Source: Primula veris (taxonomy: Eukaryota; Streptophyta; Magnoliopsida; Ericales; Primulaceae). From it: a stretch of DNA of 64,000 nt. Each line of letters begins with the position of its first letter. Position 1 is the first letter of the stretch. The position numbers and the translations under genes are program-made. The notes under the pieces were generated by a model, which saw only the letters and a list, made by a program, of their open reading frames with translations, was not told the DNA's origin and did no database searches. Shown piece after piece: positions 22,070 through 33,971 of this stretch. The DNA lies in the NCBI GenBank assembly GCA_963682055.1, contig OY821750.1:9612501-9676500 (forward strand), in the 5' to 3' direction.

Positions 22070-22229
22070 AAATTGTCAAAATATCATTCGGTAACAAAGT
22101 TTTCAAAATGTTGATTTAATGACTTATATATGCAATAATAAATTTGATATTTAATGATCTAAAAGTAGTTTTTCCAAATTATCCCGTCAGAAAAAGTGAC
22201 AGATGCAACCTGTGATAGTATCCAAAAGT

Positions 22230-22422
22230 CATTAAAAAAAAATATCCAAATACCGACGGAATCAGTGACGGTATTTTTTGTTACGAGTTTATTAGCGACG
22301 GTTTTTGTGACGGATTTGTGACAGTTTATTAAATTTGCGACAGATTTGTGACAACTTTTTAAATTAGCGACAGGCTTGTGACAGCTTTTAACTCTCACTA
22401 AATCAAACATTATTTTGTAGTG
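22230..22422. mobile_element. CACTA-type MITE, copy 2
   Basis: 193 bp flanked by AGT on both sides (22227-22229, 22423-22425). The right end is intact (TTTTGTAGTG); the left end has decayed to CATTAAAAAAAAAT. The interior (TTGTGACGG, TTGTGACAG, TTAGCGACAG) closely matches the copy inside the kinase gene at 32224-32417. Its right target duplication abuts the next MITE exactly. Confidence 0.8.
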
Positions 22423-22425
22423 AGT

Positions 22426-22893
22426 AGGGGTGTTTATAAACCGAACCGATAAAAAACCGAACCAAACCGATTAGTATTTGATAAACTGATTTAATCGGTT
22501 CGGTTTGCGATTTTAGTGGTTTTCAAACCGAACCAAACCGATTATTTTTATTCATATATAAGATATATATAATTATTTATATATATATATAATTCAATAA
22601 GTTGATATATGATGTTTTGCTTATTATTTGTAGTTATCAATAATATATTTTGTTAAATTATTTGTAAATTTACTTGTTATTCGACTTTTACTTCAAACTT
22701 TGAAATGAAATATAAGCGAAAAATTTACAAAACTAGTATAATTTTGAATATTGTGTTTTTTATTTGTTATAGTTCAAACCGACCGAAGCAACCCGATTAT
22801 AATTGATTTGGTTCGGTTCGGTTCCGATAATTTTTTGTGTTAAAACCGGCATTTTACTTAAAAACCCATCCGAATCGAACCGCAAACACCCCT
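22426..22893. mobile_element. hAT-like MITE with AGGGGTGTTT ends
   Basis: The left end reads AGGGGTGTTTATAAACCGAA and the right end, read on the minus strand, AGGGGTGTTTGCGGTTCG. The subterminal regions are rich in CCGAACCGA and its complement, and there is no coding capacity. A target duplication is not evident, so the superfamily is a guess based on the ends. Confidence 0.6.
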
Positions 22894-23699
22894 GTATACC
22901 GAAAAGGTTAAACAAATGGTTAACCATATAAACATCTCTTGCCGCCCCTTATTGGACTTCATTTTTTCGGAATTATTTTACTCTTTTTTATATTGGATAG
23001 AGAAAAAAAGTGTGTGTATTTTGTGCAATTTCACTCTATGATTAAAGTGTGTTGAGACTTTCAATCAAATTGTTAATAATGGGTTGGGCATATTGGTGGG
23101 GGTAAGGTCTATTTCTCAAAGGGGACAAGTTATAGATCACGCACATGCATGCATGAGAAAAGAAAATTCACATTTCTCGTATGAGAACAATAACCTCTCA
23201 TATTCCGTGAAATAATGAATCTTTACTGTTATGAGTTAGCAACTACATCTAGAAATGATTGACATACTAAATCATTGATCATAAATTTACCCTTACATAA
23301 TTGTAAAGTTATGATCAAACTTATCTCTGTACAATATTTTTATTATTCAGGTCGTTCTAAACATCAACATAGTAGACTTGAGTGTTGGGTCAGCAATTAC
23401 TTTGCGGCAACAATTTTTTACTAGTATTATATGATTACTTAAATTGTATCTTTACACAAGAATATATAATTAACATAGTTCAAATTAGGCTTCTATTCTA
23501 CCTTTTCTCTCAAAATTTTAAAAGCTTGCAACATATCATTATCCCTTTTAAGTTGACCTACATTGGATTAACCTTTTCCTATTTGTTTGATGTATTAGAT
23601 ATACACGCATTAGTTAGATAAGTCACTGATCTAATTATAGGGAATTTGGGTACGTTCTGAACCCCCAGCGAGATCAATAAATTTATAAATTACAAGAAC
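22894..23699. other. Intergenic AT-rich DNA
   Basis: No supported gene or repeat. The open frame at 23382-23621 has no recognisable features. Confidence 0.4.
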
Positions 23700-24000
23700 T
23701 AATAACTCATGAGAATAAATAAAGGAAAAATAAGCACATCGAGATTTGATTACGGAGTTCACTCAACGATCACTACGTCTCCGGTGCCGCTAAATCGAGC
23801 ACAATTTATATATATATATATATATGTTAAGAAAGAGGGTATTACAAAACCCTATACTAATCCACTCTCAAAATTTATGAAACTCTCTCTCACGTATTTT
23901 AGAGTGCTCTATCTGTCTAAAATGTTCTATATGTGGTGATATGTTTTATGCAGACTTAGAGGGGTTTATATGGTATTCACTTACAAATAAAAGCCTAATT
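23700..24000. mobile_element. Copia LTR remnant
   Basis: The segment ACGGAGTTCACTCAACGATC followed by ACTACGTCTCCGGTGCC closely resembles the LTR of the SIRE element in this window (ACGGAGTTCACCTAACTAGG, then CTACGTCTCCGGGGCAC). It is followed by the same kind of AT-rich stretch with CTCTCTCTCACG words. The ends and a target duplication were not found, so this is a fragment or a diverged solo LTR. Confidence 0.45.
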
Positions 24001-25030
24001 CGCGAAATAAAAAAAAACTCAAAAAATACACTAGTCATGCGCATGGCGGAATAGTGTATTTACTGCGTATGCACATGGCAGAATCATAATGCCACTTTTG
24101 GCTATAATTTTAACACTAACACCATTTTATCTACAGGTTAAATAAACTATTTAATTTTATAACTAGATGCCTTACAATTTAATCAATCATTTATTATTAT
24201 ATTAATAAAAATACATTACTTTTTAATAGTAGGCCCAAACAACTGGAATTTAGTTGGGTGGAATTAAAATCCCCTCAAATTAACTCAAAATCATCTGAGT
24301 ATTTTGAAGTAAGATGCATTCTTTTATTCGTTTTATGATTAAGCATTTTCAATATTTTAAGCAATTTTCTTTGGTTTATTTTAACAACTGAGAAAAGAAA
24401 TAGATGTAAAGCACCTCGAATTTTAATTTTGTGTCGGGTCTCCTAAACTCTGAAGACGACTCTGTTACTATTAAGACATATTCTTACTTTTAGCATCCGA
24501 AGGTGATAGGTTGGCCAACAACTTTTCCCTCTCACGTCGAGTTGATTAGTTTGCGAGGTGTTGAACCTTAGTAAGAGAAGTTGCAGGAGTTCTTAATTGT
24601 GACAGACATGTATAGAAATGTATAGAAATCTGGAAATTGTTTGAGTTACATCAAATATATTTTCTTTTGTAACTATAGTTAACTTGTTACTCCTGTCAGT
24701 ATATAGCTAACTCGCGTTCTGCTATACACTATTCAAATTGAATTTGTTGTACTAACTTGAGAATACTAGGAAATTGGTGTCTGTTGTTAGAAAGGGCACA
24801 GCACTATCATGAAGTTTATTAATTTAAGCATTATAATTGAGTTTATAAATCATTTGCTTAATTCTAGTCTTGTTAACATCATGGTATAGGACTAGAGTGT
24901 AGGACTACCTTATCTTAATTAAGCCGTGTAGCATCTAGAATCATAGTTTCTAATATTACCAAAAAGAAACTAATCATAACTTACCCAAAACAAAATGAAT
25001 ATTAATTATCCTTTTGGCTAGCAGCCAGTA
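24001..25030. other. Intergenic AT-rich DNA
   Basis: No gene or RNA can be supported. Confidence 0.4.
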
Positions 25031-25035
25031 TATGG

Positions 25036-25570
25036 ATGATAATGAAGCGTAACGAGATTAGACGAAATTTATTTAGTTTGTGAGTTTTTCGTTATCGTTT
25101 CATTTTCCTTTAATAATAAACGAAAACGAGACTAGCTCTTAAAGAAATGAAAACGAAACGATAACGAAATTTTCGTCACATTCACACGTAATCATACGGT
25201 ATGTTATAATTTATACGTAATCATATTTACAACTCACAATATATATTTTTATATAATAAGTTTTAGATTCATATTACTATTGCAATATCTTAACTATACT
25301 TTTATTGTTACAAACAAACACATGTATATATCATGTATAAATATATATATATGTACATATATATATATTCTAATATATATAAATTATTTTTGACGAAACA
25401 ACATTTAACCAAACGAAAAGGGCTCTGATCATTATTATATCGTTTACTAAATGAAATGTATATTTTTTTCATTATCATTTCATGTAGTAATTAATGAAAA
25501 CGATACAAGTTTTTTAATGAAACGAAAACGAAATTTTTCACAAAATTTTCGCCTCATTTGCAGCCCTAAC
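25036..25570. mobile_element. Possible hAT-like MITE upstream of the acyltransferase
   Basis: The right end, read on the minus strand, begins GGGCTGCAAATGAGGCGAAA, a typical plant hAT-MITE style terminus. The left end GGATGATAATGAAGCG is a weak match. Inside are mirrored ACGAAACGATAACGAAA and TTTCGTTATCGTTTCA words. No target duplication was recognised. Its right end lies about 17 bp from the TATA box of the downstream gene. Confidence 0.4.
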
Positions 25571-25583
25571 CGAGTACACACAC

Positions 25584-25590
25584 TATAAAT
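25584..25590 (+). promoter_or_regulatory. TATA box of the acyltransferase gene
   Basis: TATAAAT within CACACTATAAATGC. Transcription would start near 25615, which leaves 15 nt before the first ATG (25630) and about 57 nt before the second (25672). This favours the second as the start. Confidence 0.55.
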
Positions 25591-25629
25591 GCATAACCAT
25601 GTAGCCTTTCAATATACTATTATAATCAC

Positions 25630-28600
25630 ATGGTACAACCACTCACTAAACTATCTAAGAGAATTAGCAAAATGGTAACCCTGGCACCTGCAATTCACGA
25701 CCTCAAAGTCAGCATCCATAGTACTTCTCTAGTTTTCCCCTCCCAAAACACTCAAGAAAGAAAATCCATTTTCTTGTCGAATATCGACCAAGTTCTCAAC
25801 TTCGACGTCCAAACAGTCCATTTCTTCCCTCACTGCTCGGAATTTCCTCCCCAAGTTGTGACAGACCGACTCAAAAAGGCGCTAAGCAATGTACTAGTTG
25901 CTTATGATTTCTTGGCTGGGAGGCTAAAGTCAAGCAATATCGACGGGAAGGGGAGGCTTGAGATAGATTGCAATGGGGCCGGAGTGGGGTTTGTGGTGGC
26001 TACATGTGAGTATTCGCTTGACGAGATTGGTGATTTGGTTTATCCTAACCCTGGTTTTAGACAACTTGTTGTTTACAATTTCAGTGACTCTGGACAACAA
26101 GATCTACCTCTCCTCGTACTCCAGGTATGACATTAATATATTTGAGTCCTAAATTTATTTATTTTTATTTGTGCATTCTGTAAATTTCGTGAGAAATGTT
26201 GAAGAACAGAACTCTTAATAGTACTTTTCAATTAATTTAATTTTGACATTCATGGTGTCCAACCCCGGCCCTAAACCAACTGATAACAAACACTACATCA
26301 TAATAAAAATCATCTCCAAATTAATTAAGTTTGATCTTCATAAAATTAAACTACCCTTTTAACATATTTTCGTCTTGCATTCTAAGAAAATGTGATGATT
26401 TGTCAGAATGTAAGTTCATAAAATTACTGTGGCTAAATTTAGCAACAAAACAAGAATATGTTAGTTACTACACTATTAATAAATTTAACAATACTCATTT
26501 TATCATTAGAATAGCAATAAAATGTCTCTATTATCATATTTTTGTTAAAATGATATACTAAAAGACATGATTTATTATTGATTTTTAGTATTTATTTATT
26601 AACAATGAATGATTTATTTGAGAATACATGTAAGCACTTTTATACATATTATTATCTATACATGTGTCTTTATTTTGTATAGTAATTGATTTGGTGTGTA
26701 GAGTACGACTTACACACGGAAGATTAAATCATTGGTTCGTACAGAATGTATATTTTAGCGTTCACAACTTTAGATGGAGTGCACAACCATCGGTGTAGTT
26801 GTAGTACAGAGTTTTAATAGGTATGTCTTGACTACAGGAAAGGGTTGAGTTCCGACTATTTGTGTTAGTATACTTAGAGTATATTGAACAGGATAAAGTG
26901 ATATTATTTTATGGTACTGGTCAGAATAAAATAATTATAACTAATGAATTATTATGATTACTTATACTCTTAATCTCTAAATTATTTTCGATACACATAT
27001 TTATTATATATAATGCTTTGATTTGCAATGGGTGAGATTTGTTGTGGTCAACAAGCCCGTACGTTGGGCAGTAATATTATTTATAAGGTATCTGTCTATA
27101 ATCGAAGGAATTCACGCCCCTTAACAATGATTGATGATATCCATTCGAGAATCTTATAAGTTTTGTTTGTATCAAATCTTGCAAGTGAATTTTATATCCG
27201 ACAAACAAATAAGTGAAGTGGAAAGGTCGAGTAAATAATATATCGAGTAAAATAATTGTCAGTAATTTATTTACTTTGTGGATATCTGTGATTTTAACGT
27301 GGGGAGAAAATTAAGTATTTAATAATGTGTTATCAAATATTATTTGAGAATGAATTAGAGTGCAATTATACTCTAGTGGAAATAAATATAATTTACTGAT
27401 AGAATATGCTAAGATTGATAAATTATTAATTAGATAATATTATATTAATATTATTAATAAGATTATACAATATTTATTAATTAAGTATTCATCTAAGTAA
27501 GTTTAGAGTTTTAAGTAAATTAGAAGTATTTTACTTCTTGTGGGACCAGGTACATGTTGTAATCTATATATATTGTTCCTATGTTAAGTAAAAAATAAAC
27601 AACATTCATAATTAGACTTTCTTAACAGTTTTGATAGTACACATCTCTAAGAGAAAAAAATATAATAGGAATACAATATAATTTTGAATTACATTAATGA
27701 GCACTACTGCTCATTTGATTAAAAATATAATATCATAAATTAAGCAGTAACTATACGCACTCTTGAGTCTTACGGTAACCAAGATTCATAATTTGAAAAA
27801 AGTTACAAAAGTCTAAAATACAAAAAAGGATGATTTTTTCGGTTAGACCATGTGTGTGTTTTTCTTGCCCATAAACATTACAATGATGTTGCTTTATTTC
27901 TGTATATTTGATGACATTGTTGTTGTCTGCATATCCTTTACATATTTTCCGGGTTAATTTCCCTGTTTATAAATGTTCTTCCATATTAAAAAATATTAAA
28001 AAATAAATAAAATTATATTTTCATTCTGTTGCACAATGCTAAACTAACAAATAAGTTCCACAAAATGATGCAAACAAAAAAGCTAGTTTAATCTGGACAT
28101 TACGTAATTAAATTGTTGGAAAGTATTAAGCCACCGTACTTGTTTGCTCCAATTTTTTACATGTTGGCGAACGCCAGCACTGAATTCGTACACGGTGCAT
28201 ATATATTGACACTTATTATTGACATTTTATAGCTAGCATATTCCTATATCTGACTTGGTTTAATGTACTTTTGCTTTCATCTTAGCAACGATCTTATGGT
28301 ATTCGAAAATCATTTAAGCATTAATATGAAATTTAACCATTAAAATTGTAAAGCACCGATCCTGTGAGATAATGATAAATATATTATAGACTAACAAAAC
28401 AAATTAAGTGGTCCAACAAATTGATGATAGTGCAATAATGTACTTATATAAATACTCTCATCACCGAAAACATTAAAAGGAAATAAATTAACATGAATAC
28501 TCCGACCAAACCCACAAATAGTGAAAATGACAACTTTCTGTTTTTTAACAACTAGTTTATTTTTGCCTCTTTTATAGGTTACTACATTTAAGTGTGGTGG

Positions 28601-29555
28601 TTTTGCTATGGGCATATCCAACAACCATGCCACCTTTGATGGATTAAGCTTCAAGTTGTTCCTTGAAAACCTAGCCTCTCAAGCTTATGATCATGAAAAG
28701 CCCTTACCCTTCCCCCCATGCAACGATCGGTATCTACTAGCCGCCCGATCTCCGCCACATACCACTTTCCCCCACCATGAGCTCCTCAAGCTTGAAATCC
28801 CGATAGGCGACCAAGAGGAACAAGCACCTCCCATCTTCGACTCCAAGGAAGAAAATCTTGATTTTAAGATTTTCAACCTAAACTCTAATGACATTAATTT
28901 ACTAAAGGCGAAGGCAAGTAAGGGTGACATATATAAAGCAAAGTTATCAGGATTTAATGTTGTCACAGCACACATATGGAGATGCAAGGCTTTATCGTAT
29001 GATCCAATGTCATCAAACCCTGATAGGTCTTCGACTGTTCTATACGCAGTTGATATACGATCAAGACTGTCCCCACCTCTACCACTATCATACACTGGAA
29101 ATGCAGTATTGACTGTGTATGCAACCACCTCATGCAGTGTTTTGAAGGAAGGGCCGTTTTCAAAGTTGGTGGATATGGTGGCGGAGGGGGCTGAGAGGAT
29201 GACGGATGAGTATGCCAGGTCAGCGATCGATTGGGGGGAGTTATACAAAGGGTTTCCGAACGGGGAAGTTCTAGTTTCTTCATGGTGGAAGTTAGGGTTT
29301 GCTCAAGTGGAATATCCTTGGGGAAACCCAAGGTATAGCTGCCCTGTGGTGAACCATAGGAAAGGCATTATATTGCTCTTCCCTGATATAAACAATAATA
29401 ATAAAAATAAAAATAATAACACTAATACTAAAAGGAATGAGGATGGAGATAATGTGGGCAAAAACAATGATCAGGGGGTCAATGTTTTGGTTGCTTTACC
29501 TGCCAAGGAAATGGAGGTTTTCAAAACCCTCTTTCATGATTACTTACAAAATTAA
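25630..29555 (+). CDS. BAHD-family acyltransferase, two exons
   Basis: Exons 25630-26124 and 28578-29555 (CAG/GTATGA and TTTATAG/GTT borders, phase 0) give 490 aa, or 476 aa from the in-frame ATG at 25672, which fits homologous N-termini better (MVTLAPAIHDLKVSIH). The catalytic HxxxD motif is HATFD, 17 codons into exon 2, after the family signature TFKCGGFAMGISNNH. The usual structural DFGWG near the C-terminus is replaced by EYPWG. An asparagine/lysine-rich low-complexity insert (about 30 residues from DINNNNKNK) precedes the conserved end. BAHD enzymes move acyl groups from acyl-CoA to alcohols or amines in the cytosol. The sequence recalls the clade annotated as omega-hydroxypalmitate feruloyltransferase or GLAUCE-like, but the substrate cannot be read from it. 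The intron sits at the conserved BAHD position. Confidence 0.92.
26125..28577 (+). other. Intron of the acyltransferase gene (2,453 bp)
   Basis: Long and AT-rich, with GTATGA at the donor and TTTTATAG at the acceptor. No gene is visible inside. Its length, unusual for this family, suggests old transposon insertions, but I could not recognise ends. Confidence 0.75.
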
Positions 29556-30368
29556 ACTCCATCCATTACAATTTTATTAAACAAATATGTCTACACGTAT
29601 CCATATGTATGCATACGACCTATATTTTTGAAGGAATTTAAGTTAGACGTGATATATGGCCCTATGGGATTCAACAAGTCCTTAAAAGTTTATAACTTTT
29701 GCTAATTTCCCAAGAATGTTAAGCTCTCTCGGCCGGTTACCCTTTTTACTAAAATGTATATTGTGCTACACGTCGAAATTTGTATGCGTGAAGTTTAATT
29801 TTTTACTTATGGTACTTGAATGTGGCATGTCAATAAATAAAGTGTTGGGTTATAGTTTTTTTCCAGCCAATTTTACAATTAAGGTTCGTATTTGGTTCCG
29901 AATGAAACACTTTGCATCAATGTCGTACTTTGATATTTGCTAATTCTGCCTGTTCGTTTATTTATCTATCTTGAACGTTTACAATGAGTCAGATTAACCT
30001 TCTTTTTGCCAAAAAAATCATTAATCAAGTTGGAAAAGCAGATCACAATAGTTATATATCTCTGTTACACGATCAATGAATTGAAATAGAATGAGACGTT
30101 CTATTCATGACCCTTTCTCTAATTCACTTATGTATTGTTGAAGATTTGCTTTATTCAATACAATGGAAAAGCTGCTTCTTGAAGTGATGCAGAGTGTAGA
30201 AATTAGAAACAATGGAACATAAATTGAATAAATAGTATTAATATATAAGTACAGTAATGCTAAATATATGGCTTTTCTGGACATGCACAGTTGTCACAAA
30301 AAGTCAATAATAGTAATAATTTTCTACAAAATCACATTTTACGTACTAATTATAAAACCATAAACAAA
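29556..30368. other. Intergenic region between converging genes
   Basis: It holds the 3' flanks of the acyltransferase (plus) and the receptor kinase (minus). No other gene is supported; the 75-aa open frame at 29716-29943 has no recognisable features. Confidence 0.5.
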
Positions 30369-32223
30369 TTAATCTTCATAACTTACAAGCATCTCTACAA
30401 TTTTGCTCATAGTAGGCCTAGCATCTTTATCATCTTCAACACATTGCATAGCAACTCTAACTAAATTTTGGATCTTACTAAACTCATATTCACCACACAC
30501 CATGCTCGGGTCCATAACTTCTTCGATCCACAAAGATAATCCCTTCAAACTCGCACTCTCAATCTTTTTTCGCACCCAATTCACCAATCTTCCATTTTCC
30601 TCACCATTACCTTCGATATAGTTTAGTTCCATTGGGCTCTTTCCCGTTATCAATTCCAACACAACGATACCATAGCTATATACATCAACTTTCGAGGTTA
30701 TTGGGAGATTAAAAATCCACTCCGGTGCCATGTACCCTCTAGTCCCCCTAATAGTTGAAAATTTCGAGTCTAATCCCCCTTGATTTAGTAGCTTTGAGAG
30801 CCCAAAATCGGCTATTTTTGGTTGGTAATCTGTATCTAGCAATATGTTTTGAGGTTTAACATCACAATGTAGAACCCATTCCAAACACTCTTCATGTAAA
30901 TACGCTAAGCCTTTTGCTATACCCACCGCGATGTTAAATCTATGTTCACAATCAAGTTTATTTGAATGTAAATTTTCGGCCAGTGACCCTTTTTCCATAT
31001 ACTCGGATACTAAAACTTGATGCTTCCCCTCAATGCAATATCCCCACATTTCTATTAAATGCATGTGGTTTAATCTACCAATAATACTTAATTCGGCTAA
31101 AAACTCCATCTCACCACCATTTGTGTGGTTAAGTCGTTTTACCGCTGCCACACGATTGTCGGGTAAAATTCCTTTATATACAATCCCATTTCCACCTCTT
31201 CCTATTTCTTCACTAAAACCTAGAGTTGCCTTTTTTAATTCCGAGTAACTAAATCTTCTAAATCCGGACGTGGCAAGGAAATAACCATTTTCCCCTTGAT
31301 CTTGTTCCTTAGAAGTTTTAAGAATAAAGGTACTTATGGTCAATATTATTACCAACTCCACAGCACCAATTGCGCTAGCGAAATAAACAAGAAAGTCCAA
31401 TATTTTATCTCCATTATCGGTTTTATATAATCGGTCTAAATGTACAGTTTTTTCTCCAGAGCAATTTAATTTAATTTCCTGTATAGTTTGATTCGAGGGT
31501 AGAGCGCCATTTCCTCCAGAAACGTTTAGTTTTACATAAAGTGATCCTATCAAATTTGGCGAATGCTTCCCATTAAGCAACTGAGACTTGGCGTAACAAA
31601 TATACATCCCATCTTCTAATGTATATACAAACCCTTTGCATACTGATGATTTCGAGCACTTCTCTTTACAACTCTTCAAAGTAGCGTTTTCAAAAACATC
31701 ATACTCGTACCCATAAAGTTCTACATGATCAACATTAACAAATTCAACCTCATAGCCATCTAGATAATTATTTTCTTCCAATTTACACCCGTGAGACAAA
31801 TCTATTAGATCCCTAGTCTCGTAACCAGGTAAACAAGAGCATCCCTTTCCCTTTCCCTTATCCGGAAAATAGCTACAAAGGCTATTGGGTCCACATATCC
31901 CGTGGACCATACAGGGATCTGATGTTGATTGCCATGTCACAATCCAATTACCGGTGGATCTCAGGCTATACAGCCTGAGACCACCATCAGTATCAAGTGT
32001 CAGTCTCCTCTGGGGTCCCTGACCGAAATCATAGGCCATAAATTCAAAAAAGTCGGAAGATGTGAAATGGCCGTAAATATCAAGAACTGCGATTTTAGAG
32101 CTGTTAAAAGGTGTTCTACCGGCATCCCAACTCAAAATCCAAGGGTCGGGCCAGTAAGTACTCGTGACTTCGGGCCCATTATAGAGAAGTTTAAGAACAT
32201 TGTCATTGTCAAAGAAAAGCTTA

Positions 32224-32417
32224 CACTACAAAAAAAATACTCAAATAGCGACGGGATTAGTGACGGTATTTTTTGTTACGAGCTTATTAACGATGGTTTT
32301 TGTGACGGCTTTGTGACAATTTAGTCAATTTGCGACAGATTTGTGACAGCATTTTAAATTAGCGACAGACTTGTGACAGCTTTTGACTCTCACTAAATCA
32401 AATATTATTTTGTAGTG
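32224..32417 (-). mobile_element. CACTA-type MITE, copy 3, inside the receptor kinase exon
   Basis: It starts CACTACAAAAAAAATAC and ends ATTTTGTAGTG, flanked by TTA on both sides (32221-32223, 32418-32420). The subterminal words TTGTGACGG, TTTGTGACAG and AGCGACAG repeat inside. There is no coding capacity, so movement would need a CACTA transposase from elsewhere. Its ends are perfect, unlike the other two copies, so it is probably the youngest here. Confidence 0.95.
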
Positions 32418-32568
32418 TTATAGAAACCAGACGAATAATTAGTCTGACTTCTTGTTGATATTAGATATTTATCTCTGGATAATATTTGAGTAGGGAGTAA
32501 GGTATTTGTTGGATAATCAAAACTCTGCCATATTAGGAACTTTTCGTTATTTGTTATGATTAAATCAC

Positions 32569-33082
32569 CTGTAGTTATGAGAAGAATGATAAGAGATGAT
32601 GATAGTAAATATTTCATAACATTAATATAGCACGACGGTGTCCAAGCTCTTGGGTAATTAGCATCACATTTGGGATAACAAATAAGAAAAACAATCAAAG
32701 CAAAATCTTAACCTATCATATAATTTCAACAACAAAAATAAAAATAACTAATTTGGGTGAAGTACATCAATCATCCTCATACTTTAGTTCAAGTTTCCAT
32801 TTGACTCCATACTTTCAATTACAACAATTAAATTTCTATTTGGTTACCGTATGAGTGTTTCAATTGAAAGTAAGAGTCTAAGACAACTGATTTGAAATCT
32901 CTTGTTAAGTATGGGACCTTACTATAATCTCACCGTAGAAATTATGACAGATGAAACGATTCTTAATGATCAAATTATAGACATTAGACATAAGCTGAGT
33001 ATAGGATAATTAACTAATTAAAAATAAACCAATGTGGAGACTAGTAAAAAAATTATTCGTGATCGATTTTCTTTCCAAAAAC
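32569..33082 (-). other. Intron of the receptor kinase gene (514 bp)
   Basis: The donor GATACAG/GTTTTT and the acceptor CTACAG/GTGATT join in frame (phase 1) to restore the lectin-domain sequence LLDTG-DLIITNN. The heptamer TACAGGT straddles both splice sites. Confidence 0.8.
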
Positions 33083-33455
33083 CTGTATCAAGAAGCGATA
33101 GTTGGACAGAGGAATTTGAATTTGTTTCCGTAGACCAGACAATATTTTTCCCAGCATCTATCAATACAAGATTTCCATTTCTGTTCAAGTGAATTTGTGA
33201 ATGTTTTCCATTGACAGGTTGGTCTCCGTTAGCACTCCATATAACGGTACGATCAAGTGATTTGGTGAACCAAACAGCGAAAATAAAGGCGTTATCTCCA
33301 ATAGGGTAAAAACCAGCAGAGAAAACACCGTTACGGGAAACTAAGGTTTCATTTGTCTTTTCGACATAAAGAGACGTGCCTTTGTTAATAAAATGCAAAG
33401 CTCTTGAAGATGAAGATGGAGTCAAGAACAGTATGAAAATGATCAAGAAAAACAT

Positions 33456-33891
33456 TTTTGGCAATCGTGAGAAGAAAGAGTAGGCATGTGTATTGGTGCA
33501 AAACGAAACTTGGATATAAATATTTGTAGGTGCATACATATCCTTGTATTTTTATTTTTATTTGAAAATTCATACATGTCCTTGTTGCGGTGATGAGTTT
33601 AACGTGTAGAAGATTTGACTTTGGGGGGAAAAAGGACAAAAAGACGAATATTGTGAAGAAGAAAAGTCCAAGGGTAGATTGTTAATTTAATAATAATATA
33701 TAGTCTATTGTTAATATATTAACTTATATGTAATGTGTGATAATTAAAGACTAATTCTATCTTCTGAACTTATGGCATTCACACCAGTTGAATCTTATAT
33801 GTCGTGATTTATTTATCATGTGTGGAAAAGTTTTAACTTCACACATATTTGTGAATTTGGTGCAACTAAGATTTAAGTGAAATGTTATATA
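33456..33891 (-). promoter_or_regulatory. 5' flank and likely promoter of the receptor kinase
   Basis: A TATTTATATCC box on the minus strand near 33510-33525 lies about 60 bp upstream of the chosen ATG at 33455. An upstream in-frame ATG at 33539 would add 28 residues ahead of the hydrophobic signal, which is less likely. The proximal promoter ends at the solo LTR, about 440 bp upstream of the start. Confidence 0.45.
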
Positions 33892-33907
33892 GGAGTTGTA
33901 AAACCCC

Positions 33908-33911
<4 letters not shown>

Positions 33912-33968
<57 letters not shown>
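33912..33968. repeat. TA dinucleotide microsatellite
   Basis: An uninterrupted TA run of about 57 bases just inside the solo LTR start. Confidence 0.95.

Positions 33969-33971
<3 letters not shown>

Larger units (their letters stand above)
30369..33455 (-). pseudogene. G-type lectin S-receptor-like kinase (ZmPK1-like), broken by a MITE
   Basis: Exon 1 is 33455-33083, the intron 33082-32569, and exon 2 32568-30369 with a 194-bp MITE inside. Without the MITE and one TTA copy, 2,376 nt remain open: 791 aa. Layout: signal peptide (MFFLIIFILFL), bulb-lectin domain to about 150, S-locus-type region, EGF-like cysteines (about 274-307), PAN-type cysteines (about 350-406), membrane helix (about 448-474), and kinase (511 on) with GRGGNG, AVK lysine 536, HCDVKPQN (Arg of HRD replaced by Cys, so non-RD) and DFG 646-648. 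Such kinases perceive extracellular signals at the plasma membrane. As read, translation ends four codons into the MITE after 178 aa, giving a secreted lectin fragment. The kinase part starts with an internal Met at 32135 but would lack a signal peptide. Confidence 0.9.

Noticed and set aside
22222..22901. 8-bp target duplication for the AGGGGTGTTT MITE
   Set aside because: The bases before and after do not match, even after removing the adjacent CACTA-type MITE.
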